From positions 1 through 64,000 of the forward strand of contig NZ_FMUR01000013.1 of NCBI RefSeq assembly GCF_900101605.1: a DNA stretch of 64,000 nt, read 5' to 3'. Position numbers and translations under genes: made by a program. The notes under the pieces are model-generated. The model was not told the origin of the DNA. It saw only the letters and a list, made by a program, of their open reading frames with translations, and ran no database searches. The DNA is from Butyrivibrio hungatei. GTDB taxonomy: Bacteria; Bacillota; Clostridia; Lachnospirales; Lachnospiraceae. Shown here in pieces: positions 9,148 to 18,204 of this stretch (its first letter is position 1; every line of letters starts with the position of its first letter).

Positions 9148-10956
9148 GTGGACCAGAGTAAAATAAGAAATTTTTGTATAGTTGCACATATCGATCACGG
9201 TAAATCTACTCTTGCAGACAGGATGATAGAGAAGACAGGTGTTCTCACAAGCAGAGAGATGCAGAATCAGGTTCTCGACAATATGGACATTGAGAGAGAA
9301 AGAGGGATTACCATAAAGTCACAGGCTGTCAGAATGATCTATAAGGCTAAGGACGGAGAGGAGTATACCTTTAATATGATAGATACTCCCGGTCATGTTG
9401 ACTTTGGATATGAGGTTTCGCGAAGCCTTGCCGCATGTGACGGAGCTATTCTTGTAGTTGATGCCACACAGGGTGTTGAGGCGCAGACTCTCGCAAATGT
9501 ATATATGGCACTTGATCATGATCTCGATGTTTTTCCGGTTATCAATAAGATAGATCTTCCCAGCGCACAGCCGCAGGAAGTTAAGGACGAGATAGAGGAT
9601 GTTATAGGTATAGAAGCTCAGGACGCACCTCTTATTTCCGCGAAGAATGGAATAGGTATTGAGGAAGTCCTTGAGGCGGTTGTAAATAAAATCCCTGCTC
9701 CAACGGGAGATGCAGACAAACCTCTTACGGCTCTGATATTTGACAGCATCTATGATTCTTACAGAGGAGTTATTGTATTTGTAAGAGTAAGAGACGGTGT
9801 TCTTAAGAAGGGAATGAAAGTTCGCTTCATGGCTACAGGTGCGGAATCTGATGTCGTTGAGGTTGGTTATTTCGGACCCGGAAGATTTATTCCGAGCGAT
9901 GAACTTACAGCGGGCGACGTCGGATATTTCACGGCATCCATTAAGAATATTCAGGACACAAGAGTCGGCGATACAGTAACTGATTCTACAAAACCTTGCG
10001 CAGAGGCACTTCCCGGATACAAGAAGGTTATGCCTATGGTTTACTGCGGCCTTTATCCCGCAGATTCAGCGCACTACTCGGATCTAAGAGACGCACTTGA
10101 AAAATTGCAGCTTAATGATGCATCTCTTTTCTATGAGCCGGAGACATCACAGGCTCTCGGATTCGGTTTTAGAGCGGGATTCTTGGGACTTCTTCACCTT
10201 GAAGTAATTCAGGAGCGACTTGAGAGAGAGTATGACCTTAATCTTGTGACAACAGCTCCCGGAGTTGTATATAAGGTGCATAAGAATGACGGAACGGTAT
10301 TTGATCTGACCAATCCATCCAATCTTCCGGATCCTACAGAGATAGAGTATATGGAAGAGCCTATGGTAAACGGCGAGATCATGGTAACTACAGATTATGT
10401 CGGTGCCATCATGCAGCTTTGTCAGGAGAGACGAGGCAGATATATAAGTACGGATTATATCGAACAGACAAGAGCAATACTCAAATATGAGCTTCCACTC
10501 AATGAGATAATTTATGATTTCTTTGACGCACTTAAGTCAAGGTCCAGAGGATATGCTTCATTTGATTATGAACTCAAGGGATATGAGAAGTCAGATCTTG
10601 TTAAGCTTGATATCCTCATCAACAGAGAAGAGGTCGATGCTCTTTCATTTATCGTACACAAAGACGGTGCTTATGAGCGCGGACGTAAGATGTGCGAGAA
10701 ACTGAAGGAAGAGATCCCGAGACACCTTTTTGAAGTGCCTATACAGGCAGCAGTCGGTGGCAAGATCATTGCAAGAGAGACTGTAAAAGCTTACAGAAAA
10801 GATGTCCTTGCAAAGTGCTACGGTGGTGATATAACCCGTAAGAAGAAACTTCTTGAGAAACAGAAAGAGGGTAAAAAGAAGATGCGCCAGATCGGTAACG
10901 TAGAAGTTCCGCAGGCAGCATTCTTGAGCGTTCTTAAGCTTGACAGCACAGACTGA
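9148..10956 (+). CDS. lepA: Elongation factor 4 (LepA)
   Basis: A 602-residue translational GTPase that acts on stalled or mistranslocated ribosomes and in subunit assembly. The G motifs are AHIDHGKST (P-loop), DTPGHVDF (G3) and NKIDLP (G4); the LepA-specific C-terminal domain ends with the basic [19 protein letters not shown]. The GTG at 9148 is chosen because AGAGGTAG lies 4-7 bases upstream and the resulting [10 protein letters not shown] matches the family start; an ATG at 9127 is less likely. First gene of a lepA-hemW pair, the usual order in Firmicutes. Confidence 0.97.
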   Translation: MDQSKIRNFCIVAHIDHGKSTLADRMIEKTGVLTSREMQNQVLDNMDIERERGITIKSQAVRMIYKAKDGEEYTFNMIDTPGHVDFGYEVSRSLAACDGAILVVDATQGVEAQTLANVYMALDHDLDVFPVINKIDLPSAQPQEVKDEIEDVIGIEAQDAPLISAKNGIGIEEVLEAVVNKIPAPTGDADKPLTALIFDSIYDSYRGVIVFVRVRDGVLKKGMKVRFMATGAESDVVEVGYFGPGRFIPSDELTAGDVGYFTASIKNIQDTRVGDTVTDSTKPCAEALPGYKKVMPMVYCGLYPADSAHYSDLRDALEKLQLNDASLFYEPETSQALGFGFRAGFLGLLHLEVIQERLEREYDLNLVTTAPGVVYKVHKNDGTVFDLTNPSNLPDPTEIEYMEEPMVNGEIMVTTDYVGAIMQLCQERRGRYISTDYIEQTRAILKYELPLNEIIYDFFDALKSRSRGYASFDYELKGYEKSDLVKLDILINREEVDALSFIVHKDGAYERGRKMCEKLKEEIPRHLFEVPIQAAVGGKIIARETVKAYRKDVLAKCYGGDITRKKKLLEKQKEGKKKMRQIGNVEVPQAAFLSVLKLDSTD

Positions 10957-10996
10957 TGAGGCGCGTTTTCGTGAAGAGATTAAGAGGCATTACCAA

Positions 10997-12154
10997 ATGA
11001 GTAACGAACTATCTTTATATGTGCACATCCCTTTTTGCGTAAGAAAGTGCCTTTACTGCGATTTCTTGTCGTTTGGCGACAAAGAAAATCTTATGGGTGA
11101 TTATTTTAAGGCTCTTTCAAAAGAACTTAAGGAAAGTGCGGACGATTATAGAGACAGAGAGGTTAAAACGGTATTCTTCGGAGGTGGGACACCTTCTTTG
11201 CCGGATGCGGATTATATCTGCGGCATTTTGAATGATATAAGGGACAACTTTAAGCTTTCAAATACTGCGGAGATAAGCCTTGAACTTAATCCCGGAACGG
11301 CTTCTTTTGACAAGATGAAAAGATATAAAGAAGCGGGATTTAACAGGCTCAGCATGGGAATACAGTCTTTTGACGACGAAGAACTCAAAAGAATCGGAAG
11401 AATACATGATTCAAAGACGGCGCTCAGAACTTACGAAGATGCGATAAGAGCAGGATTTGACAATATAAATATTGATATTATGAGCGCGCTGCCGGGGCAG
11501 AGTATGGAGTCTTACACGGACACTCTGAAAAAGGCGGTAAAGTTAGAACCTCGGCATATCTCGGCATACAGCCTCATTATCGAGGAAGGGACACCGTTTT
11601 TTGACATGGACCTTGATCTTCCGGGTGAGGATGCAGACAGGGATATGTATCACAAGACTGCTGAGATCCTTACAGAGCACGGATATCACAGATACGAAAT
11701 ATCAAATTATGCCAAAGACGGATTTGAGTGCGAACACAACAAAGTCTATTGGAAAAGAGGAAATTATCTGGGCCTTGGGCTTGGGGCAGCCTCATTGGTG
11801 GACGATGTAAGATGGAGCAATATCAGAAAGATAGATGATTACATATCTTATTTTTCGGGAAAAGGTTCCGGTGTCGGCGTAAGAGAAAATGTCGAGAATC
11901 TGGCACTTGAAGATCGTATGGAAGAGTTTATGTTTTTGGGGCTTCGCCTTATCGAAGGTGTTGACCTTGTTGAATTTGAATCTCTTTTTGGTCAAAAAAT
12001 TGAAGAGGTATATTCCGAAGTAATTGATAAGTACGCAGAATTGGGATTGCTGCAACGTTTTGTAGAAAAAAAAACAGGCCATGAACATCTTTGTCTTACA
12101 ACCAATGGGTTGGATGTGAGCAATACAGTGATGGCGGATTTTTTGCTGGATTAA
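10997..12154 (+). CDS. hemW: Radical SAM heme chaperone HemW
   Basis: A 385-residue radical SAM protein of the HemN/HemW family with the CxxxCxxC cluster in HIPFCVRKCLYCDF, the GGGTPS motif, and a C-terminal HemN_C domain. The location directly after lepA and the lack of the N-terminal extra cysteine pattern of true HemN favour HemW, a heme carrier, over a coproporphyrinogen oxidase. The ATG at 10997, 41 bases after lepA ends and preceded by AAGAGG, is preferred over in-frame starts that overlap lepA. Confidence 0.93.
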   Translation: MSNELSLYVHIPFCVRKCLYCDFLSFGDKENLMGDYFKALSKELKESADDYRDREVKTVFFGGGTPSLPDADYICGILNDIRDNFKLSNTAEISLELNPGTASFDKMKRYKEAGFNRLSMGIQSFDDEELKRIGRIHDSKTALRTYEDAIRAGFDNINIDIMSALPGQSMESYTDTLKKAVKLEPRHISAYSLIIEEGTPFFDMDLDLPGEDADRDMYHKTAEILTEHGYHRYEISNYAKDGFECEHNKVYWKRGNYLGLGLGAASLVDDVRWSNIRKIDDYISYFSGKGSGVGVRENVENLALEDRMEEFMFLGLRLIEGVDLVEFESLFGQKIEEVYSEVIDKYAELGLLQRFVEKKTGHEHLCLTTNGLDVSNTVMADFLLD

Positions 12155-12161
12155 GATTATC

Positions 12162-12195
12162 ATCCGGGTGTCAAATGATGTTTTGGCACCCGGAT
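12162..12195 (+). terminator. Strong hairpin after hemW
   Basis: ATCCGGGTGTCAAA (12162-12175) pairs with TTTTGGCACCCGGAT (12181-12195) around TGATG. No T run follows, so it may be an RNA-processing or stabilising element rather than an intrinsic terminator. Confidence 0.6.
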
Positions 12196-12229
12196 TGCTA
12201 TAAAAACTTTGATGTATATTGGGGGTCAA

Positions 12230-12826
12230 ATGATGAATTACAATTTTTTTGCACTTATTTCAAGAATGAAATACATCGACAGATGGGCGCTTATGAGAAA
12301 TACAAGGCAGGAGAATCTGTGCGAACATTGCATGGAAGTTGCCATGATAGCTCATGCTCTTTGTGTTATAGGAAATACAAGATACGGAAGGCATCTTGAT
12401 GCGAATAAAGCAGCTTTGGTGGGGCTTTATCACGATGCGTCCGAGATCATTACGGGAGATATGCCTACTCCCGTCAAATATTACAATAAGGAATTAAAAG
12501 AAGCATATAAACAGGTGGAGGCTATTGCGGACGATAAGCTTTTGGAGAAGCTTCCCGATGATCTCAGACCTGCTTTTGAACAGGTTTTCAAAGCTGAAGA
12601 TAACGAAGATGAGCGCTACATGAGAAAACTTGTAAAAGCAGCCGATAAACTTTCCGCACTTATCAAGTGTATGGCTGAGACAAGTGCCGGCAACAATGAG
12701 TTCAGAACTGCGAAAGAAAGTACGGAGAAGGCAGTAAGGAGTCTGTATATGGAATGCCCCGAGGTGCTTGATTTTGTGAATGAGTTTCTTTCGTCTTACG
12801 GAAATACTTTGGATGAATTGACGTGA
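12230..12826 (+). CDS. yfbR: 5'-deoxynucleotidase YfbR-like HD hydrolase
   Basis: A 198-residue HD-superfamily phosphohydrolase that removes the phosphate from deoxynucleoside 5'-monophosphates. The metal ligands are visible in RQENLCEHCMEVAMIAH and GLYHDASEIITGDMPTPVK, the family signature. GGGGGT lies just before tandem ATGs at 12230 and 12233; either could be used. An upstream ATG at 12209 has no ribosome-binding site. Role in nucleotide salvage or dNTP balance is by family. Confidence 0.92.
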   Translation: MMNYNFFALISRMKYIDRWALMRNTRQENLCEHCMEVAMIAHALCVIGNTRYGRHLDANKAALVGLYHDASEIITGDMPTPVKYYNKELKEAYKQVEAIADDKLLEKLPDDLRPAFEQVFKAEDNEDERYMRKLVKAADKLSALIKCMAETSAGNNEFRTAKESTEKAVRSLYMECPEVLDFVNEFLSSYGNTLDELT

Positions 12827-12928
12827 ATTAACTTGAGCTTTTATTTATTGATTTTTCCGCACGATAGCGCGATAATTAGTGTATAAATTGGGGTGTTATG
12901 CTTTGTATATATGGAGGAGATATTTACC

Positions 12929-14050
12929 ATGCTTTTTATTAAGTGTGATGAACTTAGACCGGGGATGAGACTTGCAAGACCGATATACAGTAGGAAAGGC
13001 GCGCTTTTATATGACAGGGCCCATGTCCTTAAGGATGAGCAAAGTATTGATAATATCAGGAACTTTGGGCTTATCGGCGTGTTTATTCTTGAGCCCGCTG
13101 AGCCTGTGCCGCCTATGACTCAGGATGATATCGAGTTTGAACGTTTTCAGACTGTGATGTATCACGATATCATGGAGGAGCTTGCTCGTATTGTTAAAAC
13201 GCACAAACAGGAGAAGTTTCCCAATATTTGTGCTCAGATCATAAAGAATTACGGTAATCTCAAAAAGAAGATTACTTTCCAGCAGGGACTCAGAAGTACC
13301 GAGGATTATATATACAAACACAGCCTGAATGTGGGAATCATTTCAGCAATGATCGCACATGCATTAAATGCTTCGCTTTCGGAGCAGAATGAAGCGGTAA
13401 TGGCAGGTGTTATACATGATATCGGAAAGCTTACACTTTCCGCGGAGCTTCAGTCTAAGCTTAAGTGTACACCTGAAGAGATAAGTACGATTGATGCCCA
13501 TGAGATAGCGGGTTATCCGATCATTGATGATGCGTTTTCGGCTTTACCGAACGTAAAGAGAGCCTGCAATCAGGCAAGGAAAGTACTTCTTGATTATAGA
13601 AAAGGAAATGAAACGGACATTTCCAAAACTCTTTTATCCGCAAGAATACTTATAGTTGCGGGAATATTTGATAAAGAAACGGCTGCAAGAGTAGATGATG
13701 CACCTATTTCTGAAGTTCTCGTTATCAGAAGGATGATGCAGAGAAGCGATGTTTTTGATCCGAAAGTTGTTCAGGCGCTTGTTGATTCGATCAACATTCT
13801 TGTTCCGGGAGTGAGCGTTGAGCTTAACACCGGTGAAAAAGCTTTGGTCATCAAGACAAACGATATTGATTTCTTGCGTCCGACTGTTTTGAGTTTTAAG
13901 GATAACAGTATTATCGACCTTTCCAATAGAAGGGCATACGGCGATATTGAGATTATAGATATTATGAAGACTATGGATAACAGATATATGATGGATCTGT
14001 CCAAGGTCAAAGGCTTGGGTATTGCTGTTGAAGAGCCTGAGTATGTGTGA
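12929..14050 (+). CDS. HD domain protein, degenerate HD-GYP type
   Basis: 373 residues. The N-terminus (KCDELRPGMRLARPIY) is the DUF3391-like opening of HD-GYP phosphodiesterases. An HD core follows: HSLNVGI and GVIHDIGKL carry the first His and the His-Asp pair. The region where HD-GYP proteins have the HHExxDGxGYP signature reads instead DAHEIAGYPIIDDAF and then NQARKVLLDYRKG, with the paired histidines and the DGxGYP lost. Cyclic-di-GMP hydrolysis is therefore uncertain; it may be a binding protein or a different HD hydrolase. GGAGGAGA precedes the ATG at 12929. It lies just before pilT and upstream of GGDEF/EAL proteins. Confidence 0.82.
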   Translation: MLFIKCDELRPGMRLARPIYSRKGALLYDRAHVLKDEQSIDNIRNFGLIGVFILEPAEPVPPMTQDDIEFERFQTVMYHDIMEELARIVKTHKQEKFPNICAQIIKNYGNLKKKITFQQGLRSTEDYIYKHSLNVGIISAMIAHALNASLSEQNEAVMAGVIHDIGKLTLSAELQSKLKCTPEEISTIDAHEIAGYPIIDDAFSALPNVKRACNQARKVLLDYRKGNETDISKTLLSARILIVAGIFDKETAARVDDAPISEVLVIRRMMQRSDVFDPKVVQALVDSINILVPGVSVELNTGEKALVIKTNDIDFLRPTVLSFKDNSIIDLSNRRAYGDIEIIDIMKTMDNRYMMDLSKVKGLGIAVEEPEYV

Positions 14051-14130
14051 AAGTGCGGATCATGCTGCATTTAGTAGCCGGGCTTTGTGCATGTACAAAA
14101 TAGAATATATCAGAACAGGGATGGAAGTAT

Positions 14131-15192
14131 ATGTCTAAAATTGAAGAAATCCTGAAGGAAGCAAAGTTAAAGGGAGCGTCTGACGTTCACATTACTGTCG
14201 GTGTGCCGCCTAAGATGAGACTTAACGGCAAACTCATAGCCATGGAGAGTTATGGCAAGATGATGCCGAGCGACACTCAGGAAATCGCATATGAAGTTAC
14301 AAATGATAAACAGAAACAGCTACTCGAGGAAAATGGTCAGCACGATCTTTCCTTCGCTATCATGGGAGTCGGAAGATTCAGACTTAATATCTTTAAACAA
14401 AGAGGCTCAATAGCGATGGCCTTCAGAGTTGTTGCAACAGAGATTCCCACAGCGGAGAGCCTTGGCATTCCCGAGACTGTTATAGATCTTTATAAGAAAA
14501 AAAGAGGTCTTGTGCTTGTTACGGGACCTACGGGAAGCGGTAAGTCTACTACGCTTGCTTCCATAATCGACATGATAAACAATAACAGGGAAGCGCATGT
14601 AATTACGCTTGAGGATCCCATAGAATTTACTTATCAGCACAGATTGTCGATAGTCAATCAGAGAGAAATAGGAACCGATTCGGATTCATATGCCAATGCT
14701 TTGAGAGCGGCACTTCGAGAAGATCCCGATGTTATTCTTGTCGGAGAGATGAGAGATCTTGAGACCATAAGCACGGCGATAACTGCGGCAGAGACGGGAC
14801 ATCTCGTTCTTTCAACTGTTCATACGATAGGATCTTCGAATACGGTGGACAGACTGATAGATGTATTTCCTTCTCATCAGCAGCAACAGGTGAGGATTCA
14901 GCTTGCAAGCGTGCTTGAAGCAATCATTTCACAGCAGCTTCTTCCTGCGGCTGACGGTTCATCGAGACTTGCGGCATTTGAAGTCCTTCACGTAAACAGT
15001 GCTGTGAGAAACCTTATCCGTGAGGGTAAAAATCATCAGCTCATTACTTATATGCAGACTTACAGAAAGCAGGGAATGATAACCATGGATGAGGCTATCA
15101 TTGAACTGTACAGGCAGCAGAAGATCACGAGAGAAGCGGCACTTCAGTTTGCTCAGGATCCTGAGACTATGCAGAACAAGATGCTCAGATAA
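14131..15192 (+). CDS. pilT: Type IV pilus retraction ATPase PilT
   Basis: A 353-residue hexameric secretion ATPase that disassembles type IV pili, powering twitching motility and DNA uptake. Visible motifs: Walker A GPTGSGKST, Asp box, Walker B ILVGEMRD, His box TGHLVLSTVHT, and the PilT-typical C-terminus. No other pil gene is in the window, so it is a solitary pilT; it sits between a c-di-GMP-type HD protein and the competence genes comM-dprA, which suits a role in pilus dynamics or transformation. Confidence 0.96.
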   Translation: MSKIEEILKEAKLKGASDVHITVGVPPKMRLNGKLIAMESYGKMMPSDTQEIAYEVTNDKQKQLLEENGQHDLSFAIMGVGRFRLNIFKQRGSIAMAFRVVATEIPTAESLGIPETVIDLYKKKRGLVLVTGPTGSGKSTTLASIIDMINNNREAHVITLEDPIEFTYQHRLSIVNQREIGTDSDSYANALRAALREDPDVILVGEMRDLETISTAITAAETGHLVLSTVHTIGSSNTVDRLIDVFPSHQQQQVRIQLASVLEAIISQQLLPAADGSSRLAAFEVLHVNSAVRNLIREGKNHQLITYMQTYRKQGMITMDEAIIELYRQQKITREAALQFAQDPETMQNKMLR

Positions 15193-15265
15193 TATGAGAA
15201 AAAGATGATTTATCTATCTACATAAAATCTTAAGAAAATACTAAGAAAACCTTAAAGACATTTTT

Positions 15266-15301
15266 GACCGGCCTGCGCTATAATCAGCAGGTCGGTTTTT
15301 C
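15266..15301 (+). terminator. Terminator of pilT
   Basis: GACCGGCCTGC (15266-15276) pairs with GCAGGTC-GGT (15287-15296), with five Ts following. It separates pilT from comM. Confidence 0.85.
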
Positions 15302-15331
15302 TGTTTATGCTCAGATCAGAAAAGAGGAAAA

Positions 15332-16900
15332 ATGTATAGTTCTATTACATCCGGTGGCGTCAGAGGAATAATATCTTATCTGATGCAGATCGAAGTGGAT
15401 GTATCTTCCGGGCTTCCCGGATTTAACATGGTGGGATTCATGAGTGGCGATGTAAGAGAGGCAGGCGACAGAGTAAAAGTTGCCCTCAGAAACGTCGGTA
15501 TAAAGATTCCCGCATCAAAGATAACCGTCAATTTATCCCCGGCTGATATTAAGAAAGAAGGCGTTGTGGTAGATCTTCCGCTTGCCGTCGGAATATTGGA
15601 AGCGATAGGAGAGATTGGAGCGGGCTGCACCGATGATACGGTTGTACTCGGTGAAGTCGGGCTTGACGGAGAGATCAAAGAGGTAAAAGGAGTTCTTCCT
15701 ATAGTCAAAAAGGCAAAAGAGGCCGGCTATAAGACAGTCATTCTTCCGGTACCAAATGCCAGAGAAGGTGCCGTTGTAAGCGGAATGAGAATCGTCGGAG
15801 TGTCATCGCTTCAAGAAGTTATCATGTATCTGACTGCACCGAAAAGTGAAAGAGACGGGCTTATAGAGCCGACGAGAGTCGATCTTGAAAAGATTCTTTC
15901 AGAAGGTGAAGAAAGTAATGAAAATCTTGACTTTGCCGACATCAATGGGCAATCTGCCGTTAAGAGAGCGGCGATGGTTGCGGCAGCAGGCTTTCACCAT
16001 CTTCTGATCGTCGGACCTCCGGGCTCGGGAAAAAGCATGGTAGCAAAGCGCATTCCCACCATACTTCCGCGACTTTCGCTTGAAGAAAGCATTGAAGTTT
16101 CGACAATCTATTCGGTTGCGGGAATGATGGGAGAGAACAAGGCACTTATAACAAGGAGACCGTTTGTAAGTCCGCATCATCTTATAACCGAAGCATCGCT
16201 TGTCGGAGGAGGAACAATTCCAAGACCAGGTGCCATTTCTTTGGCACACAGAGGCATTCTCTTTTTGGATGAAATGCCTGAATTTCCCAGAACAAAACTT
16301 GATATGTTAAGACAACCCATTGAGGACAGAAAGGTTCATATCGTGCGCAACAGAGGAACTTTCATGTATCCTGCGGACTTTCAACTTGTAGGGGCGCTTA
16401 ATCCTTGCCCTTGCGGGTATTATCCCGACAGGAATAAGTGTAAGTGCACGTCGAATGAGATACGAAGGTATCTTGGCAGAATATCGGGCCCAATACTGGA
16501 CAGAATCGATATATGCATAGAAGCACCCAAGGTTGATATCAGGGAGCTTTCGGGAAAGAGCGATACCTGCAATGAATCAAGTGAGACCATGAGAGAAAGA
16601 GTTCTTTTGGCAAGGAAGATGCAGGAAGAAAGATTTAAGGGAACGGATCTTAAGTTTAATTCTGAGATGACGCCTGCGGATATCAGGAAGTATTGCAAGC
16701 TTGGAATGAGGGAGAGAGCTTTTTTGGAAAAGACTTTTTGCTCAATGGATCTAAGTGCCAGAGCTTATCATAAGGTGTTGAGACTTGCGAGGACAATAGC
16801 CGATCTTGACGGCAACGAGATGATAAAAGAAATACATCTGATGGAGGCTGTCAGCTATAGGATGACAGACGGAAAATATTGGAGACAGGAGGAAGGCTGA
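15332..16900 (+). CDS. comM: YifB/ComM family Mg-chelatase-like AAA+ helicase
   Basis: 522 residues: an N-terminal ChlI-like/Lon-protease-fold domain (GLPGFNMVGF, NLSPADIKKEG), an AAA+ core with Walker A VGPPGSGKSM and Walker B FLDEMPEF, a four-cysteine zinc motif (NPCPCGYYPDRNKCKC), and a C-terminal Mg-chelatase domain. In other bacteria ComM is a branch-migration helicase that extends recombination during natural transformation. GAGGAAAA precedes the ATG. Its stop overlaps the dprA start by one base (TGATG), so the two competence proteins are translationally coupled. Confidence 0.95.
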   Translation: MYSSITSGGVRGIISYLMQIEVDVSSGLPGFNMVGFMSGDVREAGDRVKVALRNVGIKIPASKITVNLSPADIKKEGVVVDLPLAVGILEAIGEIGAGCTDDTVVLGEVGLDGEIKEVKGVLPIVKKAKEAGYKTVILPVPNAREGAVVSGMRIVGVSSLQEVIMYLTAPKSERDGLIEPTRVDLEKILSEGEESNENLDFADINGQSAVKRAAMVAAAGFHHLLIVGPPGSGKSMVAKRIPTILPRLSLEESIEVSTIYSVAGMMGENKALITRRPFVSPHHLITEASLVGGGTIPRPGAISLAHRGILFLDEMPEFPRTKLDMLRQPIEDRKVHIVRNRGTFMYPADFQLVGALNPCPCGYYPDRNKCKCTSNEIRRYLGRISGPILDRIDICIEAPKVDIRELSGKSDTCNESSETMRERVLLARKMQEERFKGTDLKFNSEMTPADIRKYCKLGMRERAFLEKTFCSMDLSARAYHKVLRLARTIADLDGNEMIKEIHLMEAVSYRMTDGKYWRQEEG

Positions 16901-18075
16901 TGCAGACAGCGGAAAAACATTTATCAGAAAATAAATCAAAGAATATAACAGATAATATAACGGAAAATGACTATGCCCACTGGCTTTTTTCAACTCCGGG
17001 AATAGGAAATGTCTCTGCAGACAGACTTTTGTGCGGAGGACGGACATGCAGGGAAATATATGAGATGGGTGAGGCGGAGCTTAAAAAGCTTTTAAGGCCC
17101 AAGCAGGTTTCGGCGGTCTTGGATTCAAGATATATCTGGGATTTTGCAGAGGAGAAAAAGAAACTGGCGCAGAGTGACATCAAGTTTATATCAAGGATAG
17201 ACCCACGGTTCCCCGAAAAACTGAAGAACATCCCGAATCCACCTTTTGCCATTTATGTAAAAGGGGAATTGCCCGGAGATGACAGCCCTTCTGTTGCCGT
17301 GATCGGAGCGAGGCTTTGTTCCGAATATGGCAGATATATGGCAAGGCAGCTCGGAAGAGGACTTGCGCTCGCGGGAGTAAAGGTTATAAGCGGGATGGCA
17401 AGAGGTATTGACGGCGTAAGCCAGAAAGCGGCTTTGTGCGCGGGAGGAAAGTCCTATGCGGTAGTCGGATGCGGAGCGGATATATGTTATCCCGATGAGA
17501 ACAGGGAAATCTATGAAGAACTTTCGCTAAACGGAGGGATCATCTCGGAGTATGCTCCGGGAACCATGCCGAAAGCATCTTTTTTCCCGATGAGGAACAG
17601 GATAATAAGCGCGTTGTCGGATATTGTGGTTGTTGTGGAAGCAAGGCTCCATTCGGGAACGCAGATAACTGTAGATACGGCTCTTGAACAGGGAAAGGAA
17701 GTTCTTGCGGTTCCCGGAAGAGTAACGGACAGGTTGAGCGATGGATGTAACCGGCTGATATGCCAGGGAGCGGGAGTTGTGCTTGATGTTGACGACGTGA
17801 TAGAAAGACTTGCGTCCTGGAATTACAGAAAGGATTCTTTGGAAAGTTCCGCCGGTTTTGAAGAAGAGCGTACCGGAGAATGTGTATCACATATAGAAAA
17901 AGCAATTCTCGATCAGCTTGATGCGGTACCTGTTTCCTTTTCCTACATTGCCGACAAACTTAGCATGAACGGCATAAACATCGCGGTTCCCGACCTTCTT
18001 AAGGAACTGTTTGATATGTGCGGAAAGGGACTCATCACTCAGACGGGCTCGTATTACGTGAAGAAATTTGGTTGA
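16900..18075 (+). CDS. dprA: DNA-processing protein DprA
   Basis: 391 residues: an N-terminal helix-hairpin-helix-like region, the Rossmann-fold DprA/Smf core (VAVIGARLCSEYG, SGMARGIDGVSQKAAL, GCGADICYP, FPMRNRIISALSD, GTQITVDTALEQGKEV) and a C-terminal winged-helix domain. DprA binds single-stranded DNA and loads RecA onto incoming DNA in natural transformation. AGGAGGAAG lies within the end of comM and the ATG at 16900 overlaps the comM stop. Gene order comM-dprA is typical; topA and codY-type neighbours seen in other Clostridia are missing here. Confidence 0.96.
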   Translation: MQTAEKHLSENKSKNITDNITENDYAHWLFSTPGIGNVSADRLLCGGRTCREIYEMGEAELKKLLRPKQVSAVLDSRYIWDFAEEKKKLAQSDIKFISRIDPRFPEKLKNIPNPPFAIYVKGELPGDDSPSVAVIGARLCSEYGRYMARQLGRGLALAGVKVISGMARGIDGVSQKAALCAGGKSYAVVGCGADICYPDENREIYEELSLNGGIISEYAPGTMPKASFFPMRNRIISALSDIVVVVEARLHSGTQITVDTALEQGKEVLAVPGRVTDRLSDGCNRLICQGAGVVLDVDDVIERLASWNYRKDSLESSAGFEEERTGECVSHIEKAILDQLDAVPVSFSYIADKLSMNGINIAVPDLLKELFDMCGKGLITQTGSYYVKKFG

Positions 18076-18204
18076 TTGAAAAACAACCTGCGATCCTAAA
18101 GCGCGCAGCAAGTTTTTATCTGTATACCGTATGAAAAAGTTATGTTTTGACGTATAATAATGTTATCTGTTGTGTTTTTGAAAATAATAGTTGCGGAGTT
18201 TTTC

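Noticed and set aside
14051..14130. Cyclic-di-GMP riboswitch upstream of pilT
   Set aside because: A GTAGCCGGG stretch is suggestive, but the matching upstream pairing elements and conserved loops of GEMM RNAs are not present.
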